The notes under the pieces: generated by a model
The model's database searches: none
What the model saw: only the letters and a program-made list of their open reading frames with translations
What the model was told of the DNA's origin: nothing
In this document: piece after piece, positions 34,806-42,038 of the stretch
How the letters are laid out: every line of letters starts with the position of its first letter
How positions within the stretch are numbered: position 1 is the first letter of the stretch
From: Bacteroidaceae bacterium
Lineage (GTDB): Bacteria; Bacteroidota; Bacteroidia; Bacteroidales; Bacteroidaceae
Reading direction: 5' to 3'
Length of the DNA stretch: 50,500 bases
Assembly (NCBI GenBank): GCA_017541265.1
Contig: JAFXZK010000085.1
Span: forward strand, 1-50,500
Made by a program: the position numbers and the translations under genes

Positions 34806-35065
34806 AGTTTCTTCCCAAAGCAGAGGAAGATTTGGAATACTGGAAGAAAACAGGCAACAAGCGTATCATGAAACGGATAACGACGTTGCTTGCAGATATC
34901 CTTGACCATCCCTTCACTGGAATAGGGAAGCCCGAACCCTTGAAAGGCAATCAGCAAGGTCTTTGGAACCGACGCATCACAGATGAGCACCGTCTGGTGT
35001 ATTCCATCAGCGATGGCATGATTTATGTCTATGTGCTTTCCTTGCGTTATCATTATTCTAAGTAA
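34796..35065 (+). CDS. YoeB/Txe-family mRNA-interferase toxin
   Basis: An 89-residue RelE-superfamily toxin that would cut mRNA in the ribosome. Family core: KPEPLKGNQQGLWNRRITDE followed by HRLVY and YVYVLSLRYHY, with the catalytic Glu, Arg and the C-terminal His/Tyr. The ATG overlaps the antitoxin stop. The gene ends 3 bases from the stop of the convergent methylase gene, so the TA pair is wedged tightly between methylase and helicase. Confidence 0.88.
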   Translation: MEIKFLPKAEEDLEYWKKTGNKRIMKRITTLLADILDHPFTGIGKPEPLKGNQQGLWNRRITDEHRLVYSISDGMIYVYVLSLRYHYSK

Positions 35066-35068
35066 CGG

Positions 35069-37852
35069 CTAATCTTTCTTTGTCATCTTTTCGTAGAGTT
35101 TGAAGAGACATTCCAGGCGGGCTTCGTCTGATGCGAAGGGATAGCCCGGATAGCAGCTTTCCACGATGTCGTCGAGGCGGGCGTGGGCTTCGCGCAAGTC
35201 CTGAGGCATCTTGTCTGGGTCGTAAAGCTCTGCCAAAGTCTTCTCTGGATAATACTCACGAGTTATCAGCACTTCCTCAGCCGCTGACTCTATCTCTTGC
35301 TTCTTCTCTTTAGAGACATTTGGGAAAGGGAAAGAGTTGTAACACAAATTTGAGGAATAGCTATAATCCTGTTTTAATCTTCCTCCAAATGTCCTAAACC
35401 ATATCATATGCATTAAAGATGACACAACACCAAAAACATAAGTACCGCCATTATAAACAGAGAAAGCTTTGTCTGATGTAACAGTTCCTTTTTCAAAAAG
35501 ACCTATTGGCACATACTTACGTCTTTCTGATGTAACTTGAGGAATATACACAAAGTCCTCATTCCTATAAGTTCGTTGAACAAATAAATAAGGTCTATCT
35601 GCATAAGCTTGTGTGCTGGGTGCGTCACTATTAGCTCTAAAGTCTGAGACTTTTCTTAACTTGTTCTCTAATTCGGGTATATTGCCAAGAGATTTATATT
35701 TTTCTTCTGTAATCCAAAAGCAATAACGTCTTAACCCTCTCATAAATTCAGCACCTCCAATGAAAGGCTTAATGACTCGCTCCAGTTGTGGATATTTGCT
35801 TATAATTTCTGCCTTCTCGTTCTCTTCCAACAATAAATTACCATCATCACGAGCCATACTTCCTTTACATATGTGAGGTAAGTCTGATATTGGTTCGGGC
35901 AGTCTTCCTATAGCAATATCATTGGCAGGCATCAGATAACCATTCAAGTGTTCGACAGTCCTTACTTGATTATCAGAGAAGAGTAAGATGTCTTTGTGTA
36001 CTAAAGAACTTATTCCCACTATTATGCAATAGACTCCTGCATTATACTTTGCGTTGTTGCTCCATTTGAAGGATTGGTGAGCAAATGAAATGTGCAGGTT
36101 CTTTGATAGCAATGGTTCCCAAAGCATAGACACTTGTTCTCCTTGACATATAGAGTTCGTACTTACGAAGGCAAATTGAGCCTTTGTATTCAAAATGTAT
36201 TTGCCACACTTATAGAACCAGCAAGCGATGTAGTCAAGGTTTTTATAGTTTTTGAATCCTCTAAATACAATAGCCATATCCTCTTTCTGATTCTTGTCTT
36301 GCCAAGCAGATCCCAAGTATGGCGGGTTGCCAAAGATAAACACTTCTTCGTCTGGGGTGTGTGGGCAGACGGTATTCCAGTCAAGGCGACAAGCATTGCC
36401 GCAGACGATTTGGGTGATATTCTTCAGGGGCAGGGCTTGGGTGTTGACGCCAAAGTTTTCGTTGAGCTTGGTGTTCATTTGATGCTCTGCCAGCCAAAGC
36501 GACAACATCGCCACTTCGTGAGGGAAGTCGAGCAATTCTATGCCATAGAACTGGCTCAACTGAATCACGCTCGCATCAACCAGTAGCAACTCACCTTGTG
36601 GCGTACACTTCTGCATCAAACGCAGGATGTCCATTTCGAGGAAGCGCAGGCACTTGTAGGTGATGATGAGGAAGTTGCCGCTGCCGCAAGCCGGGTCGAA
36701 GAACTTCATGCGGCTCATGCGCAGCAGCAAAGCCCGACATTTCTTGATGACAGGCTTCAAGTCCTCATAGAATTGTTTCTGCGAAAGTGCACCGACCTTG
36801 TAGAGCTGAAGCTTCTGCTCGTATTGCTCGTTCAGTTTGTTGTACTCGCCTCTTAACTCATCGAGGAACAATGGGTTGATGACCTTCATAATGTTAGGCA
36901 CAGAGGTGTAGTGCATTCCTTGGCTGGCGCGTTCCTCTGGGTTCACAACAGCCTGAATCATCGAGCCGAAGATGTCGGGGTTGATGTCCTTCCAATCCAG
37001 TTCGCCGCATTCCAGAATGAGCCGACGCGCCTTCATGCCCATCTTGGGAATCTGAATGTGCTTTGAGAAGAGTCCGCCGTTGACGTAAGGGAACTGCTTA
37101 ATGATACTGGGGATGTTCTGCTGACGGAAGGAAACATCCATGATGTTGAACGTCTCGTCGAGATAGTCTGTCAAATCCGAACCATCCTCCTTGGTGAAAC
37201 GCTTTATGGAAGAGGTAAAGAGCCCGTCCTCGAAGATGCCTGTGTCCTCGGCAAAGAAGCAGAAGAGCAGGCGGCTGATGAAGATGTTCAGGTCGTGCAA
37301 GTCTGTTTGAGGGGATTTGCAATCCCCGATTCGGAACGCATTGTAGCTGCGCAGCTCGTCGTGCAGCTTGGCCAGCTTCTCGGCAGCCTTGATGTCGGCA
37401 GGGCTTTCCTCCACATAATGCACACGCTCCACATCCATCAGAGGATAGAAGAAGGCGAAGTCCGAGGGCATTCGCTCCAGCTGGTTCTCGTAGGTGTCCT
37501 TCTCGCGAAGGTCGTAGGCGAGAAGTGTCTTGCCGTCGCTCACGGCAATAATCTTCGGTGCAGCCTTCAGGACCTGCGGGTCTCGCTTCAGCTGTTCCAG
37601 TCGTTCCGTCAGTCGGGTTGTGGGTGCTGACTGATAGCAGAAGAGGCCCTTGATGAGGAGTCCGTCGAAGGTCTTGAGTACACCCTTGCCTTCCTTGTAG
37701 CGCTCAATGTCGCGTTCGCTTTTGCCAAAGGAGTAGAGCAGTTGATACCCGATTTCGCTTGCATGTTCCGACGGATTTGCAATCCGTCGGCTGAACGTAT
37801 CGCTCAGTCGTGCTTCTATCTCCCTATAGCCAAGTTGCAGTTTCTTTGCCAT
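35069..37852 (-). CDS. Large N6-adenine DNA methyltransferase (type IIL/BREX-like class)
   Basis: A 927-residue protein. Motif I FFDPACGSGNFLIITY near residue 382 and motif IV NPPY near 505 mark an N6-adenine methylase. The N-terminal region (EIEARLSDTF to DGLLIKGLFCY) is where MmeI/YeeA-type enzymes carry a PD-ExK nuclease, but no intact D-x(n)-ExK is visible, so cleavage is likely supplied in trans. ATG 37852 precedes AKKLQLGYREIEARL. Two palindromes interrupt it in frame: 37768-37790 (IANPSE) and 37311-37327 (GDCKSP). The probable target-recognition part, 35330-36330, is much more AT-rich than the rest (32-40% against 53% GC in hand-counted lines). Confidence 0.88.
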   Translation of the reverse strand: MAKKLQLGYREIEARLSDTFSRRIANPSEHASEIGYQLLYSFGKSERDIERYKEGKGVLKTFDGLLIKGLFCYQSAPTTRLTERLEQLKRDPQVLKAAPKIIAVSDGKTLLAYDLREKDTYENQLERMPSDFAFFYPLMDVERVHYVEESPADIKAAEKLAKLHDELRSYNAFRIGDCKSPQTDLHDLNIFISRLLFCFFAEDTGIFEDGLFTSSIKRFTKEDGSDLTDYLDETFNIMDVSFRQQNIPSIIKQFPYVNGGLFSKHIQIPKMGMKARRLILECGELDWKDINPDIFGSMIQAVVNPEERASQGMHYTSVPNIMKVINPLFLDELRGEYNKLNEQYEQKLQLYKVGALSQKQFYEDLKPVIKKCRALLLRMSRMKFFDPACGSGNFLIITYKCLRFLEMDILRLMQKCTPQGELLLVDASVIQLSQFYGIELLDFPHEVAMLSLWLAEHQMNTKLNENFGVNTQALPLKNITQIVCGNACRLDWNTVCPHTPDEEVFIFGNPPYLGSAWQDKNQKEDMAIVFRGFKNYKNLDYIACWFYKCGKYILNTKAQFAFVSTNSICQGEQVSMLWEPLLSKNLHISFAHQSFKWSNNAKYNAGVYCIIVGISSLVHKDILLFSDNQVRTVEHLNGYLMPANDIAIGRLPEPISDLPHICKGSMARDDGNLLLEENEKAEIISKYPQLERVIKPFIGGAEFMRGLRRYCFWITEEKYKSLGNIPELENKLRKVSDFRANSDAPSTQAYADRPYLFVQRTYRNEDFVYIPQVTSERRKYVPIGLFEKGTVTSDKAFSVYNGGTYVFGVVSSLMHMIWFRTFGGRLKQDYSYSSNLCYNSFPFPNVSKEKKQEIESAAEEVLITREYYPEKTLAELYDPDKMPQDLREAHARLDDIVESCYPGYPFASDEARLECLFKLYEKMTKKD
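37311..37327. repeat. In-gene palindrome GGGGATTTGCAATCCCC
   Basis: A perfect 17-base palindrome in the methylase gene, giving RIGDCKSP at about residue 177. It is the same family as 5270-5395. Confidence 0.8.
37768..37790. repeat. In-gene palindrome with CCGACGGATT arms
   Basis: CCGACGGATT-TGC-AATCCGTCGG, with perfect 10-base arms, lies in frame at about residue 24 of the methylase (FSRRIANPSEH). Confidence 0.8.
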
Positions 37853-37901
37853 AGCGGTTGAGTTGAAGAAAGCGGACGGGATTCGTTCAGAAACGCAGAC
37901 A

Positions 37902-38066
37902 CCAGCCAAGCGCGCATAAAAAACGTGGACAGTTTATACTTATCCAACGTCTCAGGCGCTTGGCCGGTGCCCACTGTAACAGATAAGATAAACGCCCACG
38001 CTATCGCGTGAACGTCCACTTGTTATCCGTTACAGTCGTCTATTATGCGGCCAAGCTTAAGAGACG
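37902..38066 (-). promoter_or_regulatory. Nested inverted repeats in the methylase leader (possible attenuator)
   Basis: Pairs seen: CGTCTC 37948-37953 with GAGACG 38061-38066; GCTTGGCC 37958-37965 with GGCCAAGC 38049-38056; CTGTAACAGATAA 37974-37986 with TTATCCGTTACAG 38023-38035. The segment 37956-37967 can instead pair with 37902-37913 (CCAGCCAAGCGC, one mismatch). The two folds exclude each other. In the minus-strand transcript the second fold lies about 50 nt before the methylase ATG. Confidence 0.5.
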
Positions 38067-38153
38067 GTTTGAATAAAAAGCGTACGCTTCAGTTATTTAT
38101 CAGTAAGATATGAAGGGCGCCTCCGCTGAGGGTATACGTTGCCCTTTTGCTTG

Positions 38154-38161
38154 CAAAGGTA
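38154..38161 (-). promoter_or_regulatory. -7 promoter box of the methylase leader
   Basis: The minus strand reads TACCTTTG with a TTG about 20 bases upstream of it. It would start a leader of about 300 nt through the nested hairpins. Confidence 0.55.
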
Positions 38162-38321
38162 CAAAAACAATTCAAATTTCACAATTCATCGTTCATAATT
38201 ATTTCACAAGGGACGAAAATCCGCATGACTTCAAACCGACAATTTGTCAGACAAAATGCGGCGATGCTTTCTTTTTGCCATTTTTGCACACTATAAGAAA
38301 AGGGCTAAAAAGCTCCCGAGG

Positions 38322-38409
38322 CACGCCTAATTTGCAAACACAACACGTCTAAATTTCAATAAGTCCACGTTCTTATTGCCAACACAACACGTTCTTATTG
38401 AAAATTGCT
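38322..38409. repeat. 22-bp-period repeat array C
   Basis: CACG words start at 38322, 38344, 38366 and 38388, exactly 22 apart. Units: CACGCCTAATTTGCAAACAC, CACGTCTAAATTTCAATAAG, CACGTTCTTATTGCCAACAC and CACGTTCTTATTGAAAATTG (two more bases each). It mixes the words of array A (CACGTTCTTATT) and array B (CCTAATTTGC, CCAACACAA). Confidence 0.7.
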
Positions 38410-38675
38410 GCTGTTCTTTCGGGCAAAATTTCGCTCTTAAAAGTGTGCAAAATCGCGAAAATATACCTCATTTTGCAAAGTGAAGGTTTCAATCGGGCAA
38501 ATTGAGTGAAAAAGCGAGGCTTGTAACATGTTGATTTTCAATACATATTCGATTTAAGCACATTCTGTCGGAAAAATGACTAAAACCTTGCCTGAAGCCA
38601 TTTTCGTCGATTCTGGAGAGGATGGTGAAAATGCGCATGTAAGCAAATCTGCTGTTTTGCTTGCATTTTGTAAAG

Positions 38676-39662
38676 TCATAAGAAAACCGGCAATGCTCTC
38701 GACAACAAGGCAAAAAGAACGTAGCGCAGCGAATAGAATCGTAAAGGCAAGGGGAGTAAGCCCTCACGACGAAGCTCTTTCGTGCGGCAACGGAGTTCCG
38801 CGAAGCTGTGCGTCAGCGTCAAGGTTTTCTGCAGATAATCCACCGTAAGCTGCCTGATGCGACGTTCAAGCACAGGATTTTCCAAACGCTGTAACTCTCT
38901 GATGATAAAGTGTATATCGTTTAGTCTCTTTTGTATCTTTTCAGATGATTTGCTATGGGTTATCGTGCCTTCATGCTGACGGTAGAAGTAGGCCTTGACA
39001 CCAAGCTCGACGAGAGAGTCTGCCCTCAAGAGGAGTTGCGGCGTGAAAAGTTCGTCCTCGTGAAGAAGTCCAGGGCAGAACCTTAAATCGCCAAGTATTT
39101 CACGTTTGAAAGCATAGCCCCAGGCGGCTGCACGGAGGTTGCGGTGCAGGAGGAAGCCCCCTCCTTCTCCCCCTTTGGGGGAGTGTCCAAGCTGCACCTC
39201 CTGTAGTACTCCCCCAAAGGGGGCAATTGCCCGTTGATAGCGGAGCAATTGGGGAGCTTGCGAAGGAGGAAAGAGAGGGGGCTTTTGGGTCATCCGAAAC
39301 AGTATGACATCGGCACTCTCCCTCCGCACCTGTTCCAGCACGGCTTCGTAGGTAGCAGGGATGAGACAGTCGTCGGCATCGACGAACTGGATGTAGCGAC
39401 CGCTTGCAGCATCAATGCCTGTATTCCGCGCCACAGACAGTCCTGCCTGCTCCTGCCGGATTACTTTGAATTTTGTTCCGCCTGCGCCTGAGCTTTGCGA
39501 AGAATTTTGAATTTTGAATTGATTCTGGCTTCCGTCGTCCACCACAATAATCTCTGCTTCGCCATCGGCAAAGGGCAGCGCCTGAATGCTCTCCAGACAA
39601 GCCCGCAGGAAGTCCTCCGGCTCGTTGTGATATGTAACGATAAAAGAGATAAGGGGCAACAT
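38676..39662 (-). CDS. GT2-family glycosyltransferase (EpsJ-like)
   Basis: A 328-residue enzyme with a GT-A core: SFIVTYHNEPEDFLRACLES, VVDDGS, GLSVARNTGID and the DxD motif FVDADDCLIP. It presumably adds a sugar to a surface polysaccharide; specificity is unknown. Two repeat types invade it. The words AATTTTGAATTTTGAATTG encode QFKIQNSSQ near residue 47. A composite GC-rich palindrome pair at 39160-39290 encodes a stretch including PPLFPPSQAP and [21 protein letters not shown] box at 39747-39740 is its likely promoter. Confidence 0.86.
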   Translation of the reverse strand: MLPLISFIVTYHNEPEDFLRACLESIQALPFADGEAEIIVVDDGSQNQFKIQNSSQSSGAGGTKFKVIRQEQAGLSVARNTGIDAASGRYIQFVDADDCLIPATYEAVLEQVRRESADVILFRMTQKPPLFPPSQAPQLLRYQRAIAPFGGVLQEVQLGHSPKGGEGGGFLLHRNLRAAAWGYAFKREILGDLRFCPGLLHEDELFTPQLLLRADSLVELGVKAYFYRQHEGTITHSKSSEKIQKRLNDIHFIIRELQRLENPVLERRIRQLTVDYLQKTLTLTHSFAELRCRTKELRREGLLPLPLRFYSLRYVLFALLSRALPVFL

Positions 39663-39735
39663 ATAATTTACAATTTGACGATTTACAATTTACAATTTAA
39701 TTACAATTTGACGATTTACAATTTACAATTCTTCG
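39662..39735. repeat. AT-rich word array before the glycosyltransferase
   Basis: TTTACAATTTGACGATTTAC words repeat three times upstream of the glycosyltransferase start. They match the words at 32264-32292 and, on the opposite strand, at 39912-39945 before topB. Confidence 0.6.
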
Positions 39736-39739
39736 GCAA

Positions 39740-39747
39740 CAAAGGTA
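39740..39747 (-). promoter_or_regulatory. -7 promoter box of the glycosyltransferase
   Basis: The minus strand reads TACCTTTG. It is divergent from the topB box at 39856-39863, with a word-array hairpin between them. Confidence 0.55.
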
Positions 39748-39756
39748 CAAATAAAT

Positions 39757-39855
39757 TAAGAAAGAAGAATTAAGGAAGAAGAATTATTTCGTTTTTTTGT
39801 GCTGCTTTTCATCATTTAATTCTTAATTCCTCTTTCTTAATTCTTAATTCTTTTG
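39757..39855. repeat. Word-array hairpin in the glycosyltransferase/topB divergent region
   Basis: AATTAAGAAAGAAGAATTAA on the left pairs with TTAATTCCTCTTTCTTAATT on the right. Since both flanking genes point away, this hairpin cannot be a simple terminator for them. Confidence 0.6.
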
Positions 39856-39863
39856 TACCTTTG
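39856..39863 (+). promoter_or_regulatory. -7 promoter box of topB
   Basis: TACCTTTG, 84 bases before the topB ATG. The leader carries a CCCCTTAGGGG-type palindrome (39888-39912) and AAATTGTAAATTGT words. Confidence 0.6.
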
Positions 39864-39947
39864 CACTCAAATCGTAAATAACAAGGATCCCCTACCCCCC
39901 TTAGGGGGAACAAATCGTAAATTGTAAATTGTAAAATTGTAAATTAC

Positions 39948-41981
39948 ATGGTGGTATGTATTGCGGAAAAACCTTCTGTGGCGCGGGAGATTGCCAATGT
40001 GCTCGGTGCCAAGAGCCAGAGGGACGGCTACCTTGAGGGCAACGGATACCAGGTGACGTGGACGTTCGGGCACCTGTGCGAGCTGAAGGAACCGCACGAC
40101 TATACGCCGATGTGGAAGGCATGGAGCTTCAGTGCGCTGCCCATAATTCCGCCCCGATTCGGCATAAAGCTTAAACAGGACAAAGGCGTGGAGAAACAGT
40201 TCCACATCATCGAGGGACTCTTCCAGAACGCCGACGAAATCATCAACTGCGGCGATGCCGGGCAAGAGGGCGAACTCATCCAGCGATGGGTGATGCAGAA
40301 GGCTGCGGCTAAGTGTCCCGTGAAGCGTCTGTGGGTGAACAGCCTGACGGAGGAAGCCATCAAGGAAGGCTTTCAGACACTCAAAGACCAAAGCGCCTAT
40401 CAGGGACTCTACGAAGCCGGACTGATGCGTGCCATCGGCGACTGGCTGCTGGGTATAAACGCCACGCGACTCTATACATTGAAATACGCTGCCGGGAAGC
40501 GCCAAGTGCTGAGCGTCGGCAGGGTGCAAACCCCTACCCTCGCTCTTGTGGTCGCCCGACAGAGGGAAATTGACAACTTCGTGCCCCGTCAGTCGTGGGT
40601 GCTCTCTACGATGTACCGCGACACGAAATTCACCGCGATAGTGAGGGACGAAGAAGACCTACCCCAACCCTCCCTTAAAGGGAGGGAGTCCTCCCCCTTT
40701 AAGGGGGAGTTAGAGAGGGTCTTTGGGGGGAAGTCTTTTAAGCCTTTGGAATATGCCACGGAAGCCGAAGGCAACGCCGTTCTGGAATGCATTAAGGAAA
40801 AGCCCTTCACCGTTCTATCCGTCGAGAAGAAGAAAGGCACGGAGGCTCCGCCGAGGCTCTACGACCTGACAGGGCTTCAGGTGGACTGCAACAAGAAGCT
40901 GGGGCTTTCGGCAGAGCAGACACTCGGCATCATCCAGAGCCTCTACGAGAAGAAGGTCACGACCTATCCGCGCGTAGATACAACCTTCCTGCCCGATGAC
41001 GTCTATGCCAAGTGTCCGCAGACAATGAACGGCCTCTATCAAACAAAGTTCGCAGGCGTGGCTCCCTATGCAGACCTCATCCGCCCGCTCGGAGGTGGCA
41101 AGCCACTTCGCAAATCAAAGAAGGTGTTCGACAACTCGAAGGTGACCGACCACCACGCCATCATTCCTACAGGCACCATTCCGCAAAACCTAACAGAACT
41201 GGAGCAGAAGGTGTTCGACCTCGTGGCACGCTCCTTTATAGCTGTCTTCTATGATGACTGCAAATTCGAGACAACAACGGTTATGGGACAGACCCCCACT
41301 AACTCCCCCTTGCAGGGGGAGAATCAAGATGCAATAACGACCAGCTCGTCTCTCGAAAAAGAAGACAAGGGAGAGGCAGGGAAGGGATTCATACTCTTCC
41401 GCACAACGTGCAAGGTAATTATCGAGGAAGGGTGGAGAAAAGTACTGGCCGCCTCAAACTTATCTTCGCAAGGAGAGAACCAAGATGACTCTACTATAAG
41501 TTCCTCTCCCTACAAGGGAGAGGTCGGGAGAGGGTCTTTTGTAAAAGGCGAGAGCGGACCACACGTCCCGTTACTTTCCGAGAAGTGGACCACACCGCCG
41601 AAGCCCTATACCGACGCCACGCTGCTCCGGGCAATGGAAACGGCAGGCAAGACAGTCGAGGACGAGGAACTGCGCGACGCACTCAAAGAGAACGGCATCG
41701 GACGCCCGAGCACCCGTGCCGCCATCATCGAGACACTTATCCGACGCAACTACATCCGTCGCCAACGCTCCTCCCTGCACCCGACACAGACAGGCTTTGA
41801 ACTCGTTGACCTTATTCACGAGGAACTGCTCAAGAGCGCAGAGCTGACAGGCAGATGGGAGAAGAAGCTGCGACAGATAGAACGTCACGAATACGAAGCC
41901 CGAGCCTTCCTCGACGAGCTGAAACAGATGGTGTCGGACATCGTAATTTCTGTTATGAAGGAACAAAAGCCTGCCCCTTAA
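39948..41981 (+). CDS. topB: DNA topoisomerase III
   Basis: A 677-residue type IA topoisomerase. The TOPRIM opening VVCIAEKPSVAREIANVLGA, the acidic NCGDAGQEGELIQRW, and the active-site region TTYPRVDT with the catalytic Tyr are intact. No zinc-finger tail is seen, as in other TopB. Three in-frame insertions derive from GC-rich palindromes: about residues 238-258 (PSLKGRESSPFKGELE), 448-482 (SPLQGENQDAITTSSSLEKE) and 502-535 (SSQGENQDDSTISSSPYKGE). The last two are related to each other (QGENQD-TSSS), so one probably arose by copying the other. Confidence 0.94.
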   Translation: MVVCIAEKPSVAREIANVLGAKSQRDGYLEGNGYQVTWTFGHLCELKEPHDYTPMWKAWSFSALPIIPPRFGIKLKQDKGVEKQFHIIEGLFQNADEIINCGDAGQEGELIQRWVMQKAAAKCPVKRLWVNSLTEEAIKEGFQTLKDQSAYQGLYEAGLMRAIGDWLLGINATRLYTLKYAAGKRQVLSVGRVQTPTLALVVARQREIDNFVPRQSWVLSTMYRDTKFTAIVRDEEDLPQPSLKGRESSPFKGELERVFGGKSFKPLEYATEAEGNAVLECIKEKPFTVLSVEKKKGTEAPPRLYDLTGLQVDCNKKLGLSAEQTLGIIQSLYEKKVTTYPRVDTTFLPDDVYAKCPQTMNGLYQTKFAGVAPYADLIRPLGGGKPLRKSKKVFDNSKVTDHHAIIPTGTIPQNLTELEQKVFDLVARSFIAVFYDDCKFETTTVMGQTPTNSPLQGENQDAITTSSSLEKEDKGEAGKGFILFRTTCKVIIEEGWRKVLAASNLSSQGENQDDSTISSSPYKGEVGRGSFVKGESGPHVPLLSEKWTTPPKPYTDATLLRAMETAGKTVEDEELRDALKENGIGRPSTRAAIIETLIRRNYIRRQRSSLHPTQTGFELVDLIHEELLKSAELTGRWEKKLRQIERHEYEARAFLDELKQMVSDIVISVMKEQKPAP

Positions 41982-42038
41982 GAGAAGGTTTGGAAAGGTA
42001 GTAACAATAAAAAGCCGCCTTCGTACGTTATATATATA

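Larger units (their letters stand above)
37853..38675. other. Methylase leader and intergenic region with nested hairpins and 22-bp array
   Basis: About 820 bases without a gene. It holds the nested hairpin region 37902-38066, a minus-strand promoter box at 38161-38154 that would give a leader of roughly 300 nt for the methylase, and a 22-bp array at 38322-38409. The rest (38410-38675) is AT-rich; I see nothing further in it. Confidence 0.6.

Noticed and set aside
37902-38066. Integron attC site or tRNA-like gene
   Set aside because: The arms lack attC core-site patterns and there is no integrase or cloverleaf; a leader structure or palindromic element is the better reading.
38489-38767. A 92-codon minus-strand frame after the glycosyltransferase
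   Set aside because: It overlaps the glycosyltransferase 3' end, has no start context, and its sequence looks like random AT-rich translation.
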